64,000 bases of DNA from Paenibacillus sp. Soil766 (GTDB lineage Bacteria > Bacillota > Bacilli > Paenibacillales > NBRC-103111): positions 6,832 to 70,831 of the forward strand of contig NZ_LMSJ01000034.1 of the NCBI RefSeq assembly GCF_001428105.1, in the 5' to 3' direction. The position numbers and the translations under genes are program-made. This document shows, one piece after another, positions 42,978-52,789 of this stretch (position 1 is the first letter of the stretch; every line of letters begins with the position of its first letter). The notes beneath the pieces are model-generated. The model was not told the DNA's origin, made no database searches, and was given only the letters and a program-made list of their open reading frames with translations.

Positions 42978-45713
42978 TTGAATATGAAAAATAAGAAATT
43001 GGCGAGTGCTATCGTAAGCTCATTGATCATCACAAGTCTAGCAGGTACGCCAGTCCTAGCAGCACCCGTGAATAATTCAACAACTTCAACGACTGCATCA
43101 ACCGCGAATGTTAGATTATCATTTAATGATGTGAGCAGTGATTATTGGGGGATTCGCCACATATCTAAGCTAGCTTTGGAAGGAGTTATTGAGGGAGTAG
43201 GGGATGGCATTTATTCGCCTGAAACTTCGGTCACACAACAAGATGTATTAATTATGGCTACACGGATGATGGGATTACAGGCAGACGTCGATTCTATGGC
43301 TTCTGAAACGGTGTTTCCTGATTTCATGTTAGTTGATAAATATGCTCGAAACTACGTAGCGCTAGCACTTCAAAAGGGTTTAATTACTACAGAACAAGAA
43401 AAATTGAGAAGTCAAGGCACGAAGCCAGTTGGCAATTGGGGACAACAAAAAGCGACGAGAGAATGGGTAGCAGAAGTAGTTATCCGCGCTATTGGTAAAG
43501 CTTCACTTGCTCAAGGCTTATCGAGTAAGGCAACATCATTCACGGATAATACAGAGATTAGCTCCAGTGCATTAGGTTTCATTAATGCTGCTGTATCTCT
43601 GAGAATCGTAGATGGGTTCGAGGATGGTTCGTTTCAACCGAAAGGCGCTGTAACACGTGCGCAAATGGCAGCTTTCCTAAGTCGTTCTCAGAAGGATTCA
43701 CTTACTTTGCCAGAGCGTGCTAAGAAAGGTTATATGACTAGCCTAACAAGAGAAAGCATTGGTCTAATGGATAAAGACGGGAATACAAGTACGTTTAAGA
43801 TTTCGCCTAATACCGTATTCTTCGGGAACAAGAATGATCTAGCTATTTCATCGAAAGAATTGCAAGAAACATATGAAATTTCAATTGTTCAAGTAAATGG
43901 TACAGCTTATTATGTAGAAATACTAAGTGATGAACTGCATATGGACATACATGAAGGACAGTTATTGAAGCTTAATATAGCAACAATGAAAGCGACACTG
44001 GATGATTATGAAAGTTATGATTTAGCATCGGATGTTGCAATAACTGATATCGATGGACGAGGACTTAGCTTAGGAGAGATTGTTGCGGGAAGCACAATTC
44101 AAATTCGTAAAAGTCAACTTGTAGGCAGTGACAAATATACTTCTATCATTGTTAAACAAATTCCAGTGAACAAAACAGCGATCGGTGATATTCAGTCGTT
44201 GAATAAAGATGCAATGCAATTAACATTGATAGAGTCTACCTCTGGAGAGACAGAAACTTTTGGCTTTTCGAGTAATTTGATTGCCACGCTGGCAGATAAC
44301 ACTTTAATTAATGTGGATGCGATTCATGCGGGAGATACAATTGAATACACCGTAAAGAATAGTGAAATTGTTAAGATCATTGTTAAAAAGCAAGCGGATG
44401 TTGGGACGAGTGTGGAAGGGACGTTCAAACAATTTACGGATGATCATTCTACGATTTTAATTAATAAAACATCTGGTAAAACTGTCGATGCCTTTGAATT
44501 GAGTAATAATACTAACGTTGTTATTGATGGTTTAGCGAACGCAAGTATTTATGATCTTGCTGCAGGTGACCAGTTAAAGCTAGACGTGTTGAATAACAAG
44601 GTTACTAGGATTACAGTTATTAATCGTTCGATTGAGAATTTATATTTTGCCAAAATCATTGATTATAAGGACTCATCTAAAATTTTAACGGTTACAGATA
44701 ATGCTGGAAATCCAAATGCTTATATTCTAAATGATGGTATTTCAATTTCGTTTAATGGCAGCAAACTGCCGTTTAGTTCTTTTAATAGTATTTTTACCCC
44801 TGGCAAATATGTAGATGTCTTGGTTTCTAACAAAAAAGTGTTGAGTATCCAAATGTCCACTCAGTTGGATGGCGCTTTAACACAATTGAATTTACTGACC
44901 AATGATGTAACGTTGAAAACGGATAGTGGGCAAAGTCTAACGTTCAAACTGAACTTTACACCAACCGTTGAAGTTGCCAATAAGCCGAACAGTACACTTG
45001 CTGATTTGAAAGTGGGAGATAAAGTAAGTATTCTGCTTAGCTATGATCAAACGACAGTAACTAAAATCGTTACAACGAATACGACAGTATATAAAACCCT
45101 TCTAACCAATGCGAACTTGAAACAAGCTACGGTAATGGATGGTACGAATACGAACTATACTGTCGCATTTGATGGTGTTTCACTTGTGAAAGCCGATGGT
45201 ACTCGTGCAGTGTTCGCAGATTTGGCGATTGACGACTATGTGAAATTGACATACAAAGGGCTCATGATCACGAAGGCAGAGTTAATAACACCAATTCGTG
45301 GTAAAGTAACAGCTGTGAATGCAGCAGGCACGAGCTTGACGGTTCAAGATTTTACGGGGAAAAGTCAAGTCGTTAATGCTGGCAGCAATTACAGTGTGAA
45401 ACTGAATGGTGGTGTAGACTGGAGCTTCTCCTCCATTAAAGTCGGGGATCGTGTTCAATTGATGAAGGATGTCAATGATAAATTGATTATCCAAGTAGCT
45501 GCTGTATCTAAACGTGAGTTTGATCAATATAGCCCTACATTGAACCAAGTCTATTTGAAAGCTACTGGAGCAGGTGATCGGACAGCTTACAATGTATTCC
45601 CAAGAGCGTATCTGCATAATGGATCAAATATTGTGTTGTTATCCTCCTATCTTGCAGGTGATCAATTGAATCTTTACATCCTAGATGATAAGATTGTTGA
45701 GATTGAAAAGTAG
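42978..45713 (+). CDS. Large SLH-domain surface protein
   Basis: 911 aa. A TTG at 42978 is 6 bp after AGAGGAG, and an ATG two codons later is an alternative start. Signal peptide cleaved near VLAAPV (about residue 29). Three SLH units at about 47-95, 110-180 and 187-235; the third has the best motif (VDGFEDGSFQPKGAVTRAQM). The remaining 670 residues are repeated beta-type modules of about 75-90 residues with similar openings, rich in Thr, Asp and Asn (IGDIQSLNKDAMQLTL, VEGTFKQFTDDHSTILI, LDGALTQLNLLTNDVTL, IRGKVTAVNAAGTSLTV). A surface or wall-structural protein; ligand unknown. Confidence 0.88.
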   Translation: MNMKNKKLASAIVSSLIITSLAGTPVLAAPVNNSTTSTTASTANVRLSFNDVSSDYWGIRHISKLALEGVIEGVGDGIYSPETSVTQQDVLIMATRMMGLQADVDSMASETVFPDFMLVDKYARNYVALALQKGLITTEQEKLRSQGTKPVGNWGQQKATREWVAEVVIRAIGKASLAQGLSSKATSFTDNTEISSSALGFINAAVSLRIVDGFEDGSFQPKGAVTRAQMAAFLSRSQKDSLTLPERAKKGYMTSLTRESIGLMDKDGNTSTFKISPNTVFFGNKNDLAISSKELQETYEISIVQVNGTAYYVEILSDELHMDIHEGQLLKLNIATMKATLDDYESYDLASDVAITDIDGRGLSLGEIVAGSTIQIRKSQLVGSDKYTSIIVKQIPVNKTAIGDIQSLNKDAMQLTLIESTSGETETFGFSSNLIATLADNTLINVDAIHAGDTIEYTVKNSEIVKIIVKKQADVGTSVEGTFKQFTDDHSTILINKTSGKTVDAFELSNNTNVVIDGLANASIYDLAAGDQLKLDVLNNKVTRITVINRSIENLYFAKIIDYKDSSKILTVTDNAGNPNAYILNDGISISFNGSKLPFSSFNSIFTPGKYVDVLVSNKKVLSIQMSTQLDGALTQLNLLTNDVTLKTDSGQSLTFKLNFTPTVEVANKPNSTLADLKVGDKVSILLSYDQTTVTKIVTTNTTVYKTLLTNANLKQATVMDGTNTNYTVAFDGVSLVKADGTRAVFADLAIDDYVKLTYKGLMITKAELITPIRGKVTAVNAAGTSLTVQDFTGKSQVVNAGSNYSVKLNGGVDWSFSSIKVGDRVQLMKDVNDKLIIQVAAVSKREFDQYSPTLNQVYLKATGAGDRTAYNVFPRAYLHNGSNIVLLSSYLAGDQLNLYILDDKIVEIEK

Positions 45714-45738
45714 ATTATGAACTAATATTTTCGGAAAT

Positions 45739-45785
45739 CCGTCTATATAAGAGGAGCAAATCTTCTTATTTAGACGGTTTTTTTC
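45739..45785 (+). terminator. Terminator after the SLH protein gene
   Basis: CCGTCTA and TAGACGG, extended by ATAAGA.. and TCTTAT.., followed by a run of seven T. Confidence 0.92.
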
Positions 45786-45907
45786 GGAATTTCAAAAAAA
45801 AATGTTTATTTTTTATAAAATGTTCGCATTTTGACGCTTTCAAGGATTGATTCTGCCCTAACAATTCGCTAAACTGGAGAATATTACGACCCTAAGGAAG
45901 ATCAGCT

Positions 45908-46579
45908 ATGACGCAGAAGACAGTAAGACATATTCTGGATACGATCGGTGAGCTATATCCGGATGCTCATTGTGAGTTGAATCACAGTAATCCTTTTGAA
46001 TTAACGATTGCTGTATTGCTCTCAGCTCAATGTACGGATGAAACCGTGAATAAGGTTACTAAGGACTTGTTTGCGAAGTATAAATGTCCTGAAGACTACT
46101 TGGCCGTTCCGTTAGAAGAATTGGAACAAGACATTCGGAGGATTGGACTATTTCGTAACAAGGCTAGTCATATTCATAAGCTGTGTCAATTGCTACTGGA
46201 CAAGTTCGGTGGTGAAATTCCTGAGAAGCATGAGCAATTAGTTGAATTGCCTGGTGTTGGACGTAAGACGGCAAATGTCGTTGTATCGAACGCTTTCGGC
46301 GTACCGGCGATTGCCGTTGACACGCATGTGGAACGAGTCTCTAAGCGATTAGGACTTGTAGGCTGGGATGATTCCGTGCTGGAAGTTGAAAAGAAGCTAA
46401 TGAAGAAAGTACCTCGAGACGAATGGACGCAAACGCATCATCGACTCATATTCTTTGGTCGATATCACTGTAAGGCACAGAACCCCCATTGCACATTGTG
46501 TCCACTATTGGACAAATGTCGCGAGGGAAAGAAACGTATGAAACCACAGCCAACTAGGAAAACTATTACAAACAAATGA
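45908..46579 (+). CDS. nth: Endonuclease III
   Basis: Base-excision-repair DNA glycosylase/AP lyase removing oxidised pyrimidines. 223 aa. Helix-hairpin-helix LPGVGRKTANVV with catalytic K120 and D138 (VDTHVERV). A C-terminal [4Fe-4S] cluster motif C188-x6-C195-x2-C198-x5-C204 is complete. Confidence 0.97.
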   Translation: MTQKTVRHILDTIGELYPDAHCELNHSNPFELTIAVLLSAQCTDETVNKVTKDLFAKYKCPEDYLAVPLEELEQDIRRIGLFRNKASHIHKLCQLLLDKFGGEIPEKHEQLVELPGVGRKTANVVVSNAFGVPAIAVDTHVERVSKRLGLVGWDDSVLEVEKKLMKKVPRDEWTQTHHRLIFFGRYHCKAQNPHCTLCPLLDKCREGKKRMKPQPTRKTITNK

Positions 46580-46604
46580 AATGCTGACAAAGGATGGGAT
46601 TGAA

Positions 46605-46880
46605 ATGAAATGCATCGCCGTATATACCAATAGTTTTGAATTGTTCTCCGATATTTATGAGCAAGTCATCAACACACCGCTAGCCGATAATGAGGAAAAA
46701 GTCATTGAAGGTGTAACTGTCAGTGAATCCGGTGAGGTTCCTCAGAATTACATAGACAAAATGAAAACAAAATCCGAGGTTGTTGTGATGAAAGTGAAGG
46801 ATTCGGATATTACGATTCTTCAACATCGTGACGTTTTTGAAATTTTCCTACCGGAAAAAGAAAAAATCGCCCTCACGTAA
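46605..46880 (+). CDS. Small protein of unknown function
   Basis: 91 aa from ATG 46605, preceded by AAAGGA; a frame opens eight codons earlier at 46581 without a ribosome site. MKCIAVYTNSFELFSDIYEQV at the start, an acidic middle and EIFLPEKEKIAL at the end. No domain recognised, no membrane segment. It is 25 bp after nth and ends before a strong terminator, so nth and this gene are probably cotranscribed. Confidence 0.72.
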   Translation: MKCIAVYTNSFELFSDIYEQVINTPLADNEEKVIEGVTVSESGEVPQNYIDKMKTKSEVVVMKVKDSDITILQHRDVFEIFLPEKEKIALT

Positions 46881-46886
46881 GTCCAG

Positions 46887-46911
46887 AATCTCCCTTTGGG
46901 AGATTTTTTTT
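46887..46911 (+). terminator. Terminator after nth and the small gene
   Basis: AATCTCCC and GGGAGATT around a TTTG loop, with a long T run. Confidence 0.94.
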
Positions 46912-46967
46912 CTGTATAGCTGACAGGTATTTATAAAGAACAAATCAAAGAGGAGCGGAATGAACGA

Positions 46968-49900
46968 ATGACGCAATTAGTAGCTGGAAGCATCACGGTC
47001 ATGCCGGATGCACTTAAGAAGATGGGGCAAGTGCTTGGGCGTGCAGGTGATGGCGATAATGCCACGAAAATGGGGCAATTGCTGGACAAGCTCGATAGTG
47101 GGCGGATGAATATTGCGTTCTGCGGGCATTTTTCTGCTGGGAAATCGACACTTATTAATCAGCTGTGCGGACAAGCTTTGTTACCATCAAGTCCGATCCC
47201 AACGAGTGCTAATATTGTTAGTATTCGCAAAGGACAACCTGGCGCGCATGTGACACATCGCAGTGATAATGAGAAAGTCACCCCACAAGGGGAGACGACA
47301 ACCATTCCACTTAGCGAGTTAGAGGCCTATTGTGTGAATGGCACGGATATCGAAACCGTTGAAATTACTTACCCTATAGCATTTCTCGGAGAAGATACAG
47401 CTTTGTTGGACACTCCGGGTATTGATTCTACAGATGATGCACATCATCAATCGACCGAATCCGCTTTGCATTTAGCTGATGTGGTGTTCTATGTCATGGA
47501 TTATAACCATGTACAATCCGAAGTGAATTTAGCGTTCACAAAGAAAATGAAAGAGTGGGGGAAACCGCTCTATCTCGTTGTGAATATGATTGATAAACAT
47601 AAGGAATGGGAGCTTCCATTTGAGCAATATCAAAGGGGAACGAAGCAAGCTTTCTTAAATTGGGGAATTGAGCCCGATGATCTGTTGTTTGTGACGATGA
47701 AGGAGCCAGCTCACCCCCATAATGAGTACGCTAAGCTGCAGTGGCTGCTGAGTCGTCTTATCGAGCGCGGTGATATCTTGCGAAGCTATAGCATTGATGC
47801 ATCTGCTCGTTATTTGGCGGCTGAGCACAGCAAATGGTTGGCGGAGCAACATGAAACGCAGAAGGCAGATTTACTGGAATCAATCAACGAGGAAGGCGAT
47901 GTTGAGGACGTTCAATTGCTGGCTGTTGCCAAGCAAGATGAATTGAATACGTTAAATAGCTTGCCAGAAACATTGACGACAGTATTACGCAAGGAAGTTG
48001 GCGCGATCATTGAGAATGCCAATATTACACCGGCATTAACCCGTGATTACGCGCATGCCTATCTGGAGAGCCGTAAGCCAGGATTTAAGGTTGGATTTTT
48101 CTCGCGTGCAGCACAGACCGCTGCTGAGCAGGAGAAACGGCTGACAGCGTTTCAGGCGGATTTGGCTGAACAAGTAGAAGCACAGCTGGATTGGCATTTG
48201 CGAGATGCACTGAAAAAGGCAGCGAGTGAACAAGGTCAACATGATGCTGCATTAATTGCACAGATTGAAGCGTTGAAGGTTGAAGTCACTGGCGTGTTAA
48301 TCGGGTCCCAGGTGAATACAGGTGCGACGTTTGGCGGCGAGTACACGCTGAACTACATGAAGCAGCTTGCTGGGGAGCTGAAGCTGCAGTACCGCAAACT
48401 GTCGTTTGCGGTGATTGACATCATCGCGGCCTCGGTCCGCGATAGCTCACGTCCAGCCGCCGCTGCGCTAGCGGCTGAGCTGCAAGCCTTAAGCGGCAGG
48501 CTGAGCGCCAGCCGCGAACTCGCCCGCCTCGAGGAAGCCGAGGCGGCGGCAGAGACCCAGCTGCTGCGCATGGCCAGCTGGGAAAGACCTTCTGCGCCGG
48601 CGCTGCCGGATGCGCAGCAGTACACGGCCATGGAGGAGCCGGCAGCTGCCCCGCTGAGCGGGGCTAACCTGCACGTGACCTCCATGGGGATGATCCTGCA
48701 AGCCGCGTCATCAGTAGCGTCGGCGGCAGCAGGCACGGACTCGGCTCGCCCCGCTGAGGCAGCCGAGGCGACGTCATCCGTGTTCACCTCGGGTGAACAC
48801 GGCAAGCGCATGGAGCGCAAGGCCGCCGACTTGCAGACGGCCTCAGCTCTCATCGACGGGCTGCCGTCGATGCGGTCGCTCGCGCGCTCCATGCGCGAGA
48901 AAGCGGAACGTCTGCGCCAGCGGACGTTCACGATTGCGCTGTTCGGCGCGTTCAGCGCTGGTAAATCTTCGTTCGCCAATGCGTTGATTGGTGAACGGGT
49001 GTTACCGGTGTCGCCGAATCCGACGACGGCGGCGATCAATAAGATCATGCCGCCGACGGAAGGCTGGCCGCATGGCACAGCAAAGGTCAAGATGAAGAAG
49101 GCAGATGCCATCTTGGAAGATGTGCTGTACTCGCTTCAAATTCTAGGGGTAGAGGCGACAGATATGACTTCCGCATTGAAGCGGATAGGTCAGCTTTCTC
49201 CGGCTGATGTAACAGCCAAAGGGAAACCGCATTTCTCATTCCTGAAAGCGGTGGAGAAGGGTTGGGAAGCCGCATCAAGCCACTTGGGCACTGAATTGAA
49301 AATCACGAAGGATGAATTCTCAGGTTATGTGGCGGAAGAACACAAGTCCTGCTTCGTAGAATTTATTGAATTATATTATTCCAATCCACTGACGGATCAA
49401 GGTATCATTTTCGTGGATACACCTGGGGCAGATTCCATCAATGCCCGACATACAGGTGTCGCTTTTAACTATATTAAAAATGCAGATGCCATCCTATTCG
49501 TCACTTATTATAATCATGCTTTCTCCCAAGCTGATCGCGAGTTTCTACTTCAGCTAGGCCGCGTGAAGGATAGCTTTGAAATGGATAAAATGTTTTTCAT
49601 CGTGAATGCAGCTGATTTGGCGGCAAGCTCAGAGGAGCTGGCAGGTGTTGTTAAGCATGTGGAAACGAATCTGGTGCAGCACGGCATTCGTCACCCACGT
49701 ATCTATCCCATTTCAAGCTATTTAGCAGCTGAAGGTAAAATCAATGGCAATGAAAGCTTAGTCGTACAATCGGGAATTCAACCATTCGAACAGCAGTTTG
49801 TTCAGTTTACTTTGAATGAGCTCAGTGATGTGGCTATTCATTCCGCTAATTTGGAACTGCATCGCGCAATTGGTACGATGCAGAAGTGGCTGGAGCGAGC

Positions 49901-50675
49901 GCAATCCGGTGAGGAAGAACGTAAACTGCAGCTCATTATGCTGGATGAGTCGGAACAACAGGGCTTAGATCTACTTGATGACACGCGGTATGATGCTGAG
50001 CTTAAAGAATTGAAAAAAGAAATTCAAGAGTTGATGTATTATGTTAAACAACGAACGATGTATCGGTTTGGCGAGCTCTATAATTTCGCGTTCAATCCAT
50101 CTACGTTTCGTGATGAAGCCAAAGATCCGAAAGCTGCACTTCAATTTGCATGGAATGAACTGTTGCGAATGATTGGCCATGATTTATCGCAAGAAGTGCT
50201 CGCTACTACACTGCGTGTAGAGAATCGCATGAATCTCATCAGCACCAAACGGATGAATCGCTGGGGCGAGGAGCTTAGCTTACTGCTAGAAGGCTTTGAT
50301 AAGGCTGCCTATGAGTCCAATGCGTTTGCGACGCCTGACGTGACAACAAAGCTTGAGGCTTCAGAAGTGAGCTTGAAGCTGCTTCAAAGTTATTTCAAGA
50401 ATGCGAAGCAATTTTTTGAAGGTGACGGGAAAAGTAAGCTGAAGGCTGAATTGGAGAATCGGATCAATGCGCCGGTTGTTGCATTTATTGAAAGTCAAAC
50501 GCTAGAGCTTGAACAAGCGTATGGCATCCAATTAGAGAATTGGTTAGTCGCTCAGAAATTAATTATGGAACAGCAGGTCAAAGAGCATGCAGAAGGGCTG
50601 CGCGATGCCCTACAAATGAAGATTGATTTGGATGAACTCATATCCAAACAGCATCAGTTAAAGGCCTTTGTATAG
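46968..50675 (+). CDS. dynA: Double dynamin-like GTPase
   Basis: 1235 aa with two dynamin GTPase units in one chain, as in Bacillus subtilis DynA (YpbR), a membrane-fusing protein that protects the envelope. First unit: P-loop GHFSAGKST at about 53-61, G3 DTPGIDS (about 147), G4 NMIDKHKE. Second: P-loop GAFSAGKSS at about 659-667, G3 DTPGADS (about 816), G4 NAADLAAS. The alanine-rich joining region (about 470-640) is coded by unusually GC-rich DNA (about 48360-48930; 70 percent GC by count in 48481-48540) compared with the rest of the gene. Start ATG 46968 has GAGGAG upstream. Confidence 0.92.
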   Translation: MTQLVAGSITVMPDALKKMGQVLGRAGDGDNATKMGQLLDKLDSGRMNIAFCGHFSAGKSTLINQLCGQALLPSSPIPTSANIVSIRKGQPGAHVTHRSDNEKVTPQGETTTIPLSELEAYCVNGTDIETVEITYPIAFLGEDTALLDTPGIDSTDDAHHQSTESALHLADVVFYVMDYNHVQSEVNLAFTKKMKEWGKPLYLVVNMIDKHKEWELPFEQYQRGTKQAFLNWGIEPDDLLFVTMKEPAHPHNEYAKLQWLLSRLIERGDILRSYSIDASARYLAAEHSKWLAEQHETQKADLLESINEEGDVEDVQLLAVAKQDELNTLNSLPETLTTVLRKEVGAIIENANITPALTRDYAHAYLESRKPGFKVGFFSRAAQTAAEQEKRLTAFQADLAEQVEAQLDWHLRDALKKAASEQGQHDAALIAQIEALKVEVTGVLIGSQVNTGATFGGEYTLNYMKQLAGELKLQYRKLSFAVIDIIAASVRDSSRPAAAALAAELQALSGRLSASRELARLEEAEAAAETQLLRMASWERPSAPALPDAQQYTAMEEPAAAPLSGANLHVTSMGMILQAASSVASAAAGTDSARPAEAAEATSSVFTSGEHGKRMERKAADLQTASALIDGLPSMRSLARSMREKAERLRQRTFTIALFGAFSAGKSSFANALIGERVLPVSPNPTTAAINKIMPPTEGWPHGTAKVKMKKADAILEDVLYSLQILGVEATDMTSALKRIGQLSPADVTAKGKPHFSFLKAVEKGWEAASSHLGTELKITKDEFSGYVAEEHKSCFVEFIELYYSNPLTDQGIIFVDTPGADSINARHTGVAFNYIKNADAILFVTYYNHAFSQADREFLLQLGRVKDSFEMDKMFFIVNAADLAASSEELAGVVKHVETNLVQHGIRHPRIYPISSYLAAEGKINGNESLVVQSGIQPFEQQFVQFTLNELSDVAIHSANLELHRAIGTMQKWLERAQSGEEERKLQLIMLDESEQQGLDLLDDTRYDAELKELKKEIQELMYYVKQRTMYRFGELYNFAFNPSTFRDEAKDPKAALQFAWNELLRMIGHDLSQEVLATTLRVENRMNLISTKRMNRWGEELSLLLEGFDKAAYESNAFATPDVTTKLEASEVSLKLLQSYFKNAKQFFEGDGKSKLKAELENRINAPVVAFIESQTLELEQAYGIQLENWLVAQKLIMEQQVKEHAEGLRDALQMKIDLDELISKQHQLKAFV

Positions 50676-50683
50676 CCGTTTAT

Positions 50684-50727
50684 CAAAAGGGGGACTTGGT
50701 TCTGCGGAACTTCGTTACCCCTTTTTT
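50684..50727 (+). terminator. Terminator after dynA
   Basis: AAAAGGGG and CCCCTTTT arms with inner pairing in GGTTCTGCGGAACT, followed by seven T. Confidence 0.88.
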
Positions 50728-50938
50728 TGGATTGCTCATGTAAGGGCTTACAATGGTGGGTATCCCGATGATTTAAAAGAATAGGGGGGATTACTACACG
50801 TTTTTGTGAATTTATGCCTATTTAAGCGTTTAAATCCGAGTATCCTCGAATTGCTCACATATAGTGATGGTGTTAAGATTCATAAAGTGTTCACACTTAA
50901 CATGTGTATCAAATCTATCCTTTTAAGGAGGGCCCAAA

Positions 50939-52789
50939 GTGGATGTATTCAGGCAACTGAAGCCATATTTTTGGCCAGAGAAAAAACTGTTATTTGGAGC
51001 CATTGCATGTCTTGCAATCGCTACCGCACTCGGCTTGGTGTATCCTAATTTACTTCGCTATTTGATCGACAAAGTCATCACCGAGAAGCAATTTGACCTG
51101 GTGCCGCGCTTGGCACTCATCGTAGTTGTAGTCGTTTCAATGAAAGGGATGTTTCAGTTCTTACATGGTTTGTGCGGGGGTCGCTTAGGAAACCGTGTTG
51201 CCTACCACTTACGGAATGCACTGTACAACAAGCTTCAATACTTGTCATTCCAGTATTATGATCAAGCAAGAACCGGAGATCTTATGTCAAGATTGACAGC
51301 GGATTTGGAAGCGATTCGCCAGTTTATTGGTTTCGGTTTCGCACAAATCCTGAATGTGATGTTAATGCTCGTGTTTGGGATGGCTATGATGTTCTCCATC
51401 AGTTGGAAGCTTGCTTTACTTACGATGATTACGATGCCATTCCTGGCATTTACGGCCGTTCGCTTTGAAGGTAAAATCCACCCTGCTTTCCGGATGGTGC
51501 GTCAATCCTTAAGTACGATGACGACGGCTGTACAAGAGAATATTACAGGTGTACGTACAGTTAAATCCTTTGCTCGGGAACCGCATGAGATTGATAAATT
51601 TGCAACTCGCAATGAAGATTACAAGTCCATGAATATTGGTTCATCAGGGATTTGGGCGAAGTATTTTCCAATCATGGAAATTCTAGCGAACATGAGCGTC
51701 GTCATTTTACTCGGGACTGGCGGCTATATGGTCATTAACGATACGATTTCACTTGGTGAATTGGTAGCTTGCTTTAGTCTCATTTGGTACATAATTGGGC
51801 CGATGTGGGGCTTAGGTTTTCACATTAATAACTTTACGCAGACGAAGGCTTCTGGAGAGAAAATTCTCGAAGTTCTTCATCACTATATGCATGTTAAAGA
51901 TAGCGAAAATGCCGCAGCCTTGACTAAAGTTGGTGGACATATTCGTTTTGATCATGTGACATTCGCATATCCGGAGAAACAACCGGCTCTCTATGATTTT
52001 ACCTTGGATGCGCCTCCTGGCTCTGTTATTGGACTCTTAGGGAGCACAGGCTCAGGTAAGACAACTGTGATATCGCTGTTAATGCGGGCTTATAACGTGA
52101 AAGAAGGCAAAGTTATGCTGGATGGTAAGGACATTCGTTCCTTACAGCTTGAAAGCTATCGCAGCCAAATTTCAACGGTTTTCCAAGAAACGTTCTTATT
52201 TTCCTCCACCATTCTCAACAACATTGCGTATGGACGCAAGGATGTGACGATGGACGAGATTATCCGAGCAGCTAAGCTTGCCAAAGCACATGATTTTATT
52301 TCAGAGCTGCCAGAAGGCTATAACACGTTAGTTGGTGAACGAGGACTTGGACTTTCTGGTGGTCAGAAGCAGCGGATTGCCATCGCAAGAGCTTTGATCA
52401 AAGATCCTAAAATCCTTGTGTTAGACGATGCTACAAGTGCGGTAGATATGGAAACGGAGCATGAGATTCAAGCAGGCTTTGGTGAAGTGATGGCAGGTCG
52501 TACGACGTTTATCATCGCGCATCGGATCTCTTCGTTGAAGCATGCTGATGAAATCATAGTGCTTGATAAAGGTCGAATTATTCAAAGAGGAACGCATCAA
52601 GAGCTATTACAGCAAGATGGGTTATACCGTCAAACGTATGACATTCAGTATGCGGACGGACCGCAAAATCAAACTGCACAGAACCAAGCAGCGGTTACTC
52701 TTGAAGATGGTACTACTGCAGACTCAGTAGATCCTGAAGTGAACCCACTCACGCATGCCACTAACCCAGAAAGAAGGTTGGCACATTGA
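50939..52789 (+). CDS. Heterodimeric ABC exporter, first half-transporter
   Basis: 616 aa, GTG start with AAGGAGGG upstream. A six-helix ABC type I exporter domain (about 1-310) and a nucleotide-binding domain with Walker A GSTGSGKT (about 367), signature LSGGQKQRIA (about 469) and Walker B VLDDATSAVD (about 491). The catalytic glutamate after Walker B is replaced by aspartate, so one site is degenerate. The gene overlaps its partner by four bases (TTGA), so the pair is coupled. Similar to multidrug or lipid exporters such as BmrCD or YheIH; substrate unknown. Confidence 0.93.
   Translation: MDVFRQLKPYFWPEKKLLFGAIACLAIATALGLVYPNLLRYLIDKVITEKQFDLVPRLALIVVVVVSMKGMFQFLHGLCGGRLGNRVAYHLRNALYNKLQYLSFQYYDQARTGDLMSRLTADLEAIRQFIGFGFAQILNVMLMLVFGMAMMFSISWKLALLTMITMPFLAFTAVRFEGKIHPAFRMVRQSLSTMTTAVQENITGVRTVKSFAREPHEIDKFATRNEDYKSMNIGSSGIWAKYFPIMEILANMSVVILLGTGGYMVINDTISLGELVACFSLIWYIIGPMWGLGFHINNFTQTKASGEKILEVLHHYMHVKDSENAAALTKVGGHIRFDHVTFAYPEKQPALYDFTLDAPPGSVIGLLGSTGSGKTTVISLLMRAYNVKEGKVMLDGKDIRSLQLESYRSQISTVFQETFLFSSTILNNIAYGRKDVTMDEIIRAAKLAKAHDFISELPEGYNTLVGERGLGLSGGQKQRIAIARALIKDPKILVLDDATSAVDMETEHEIQAGFGEVMAGRTTFIIAHRISSLKHADEIIVLDKGRIIQRGTHQELLQQDGLYRQTYDIQYADGPQNQTAQNQAAVTLEDGTTADSVDPEVNPLTHATNPERRLAH

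Noticed and set aside
48353..49111. A 252-codon minus-strand frame inside dynA
   Set aside because: It follows from the GC-rich, Ala-rich linker, which lacks stops on the other strand; the dynA frame is clearly real.
50806..51048. An 80-codon frame before the ABC exporter
   Set aside because: It overlaps the start of the ABC gene in another frame and has no ribosome site.
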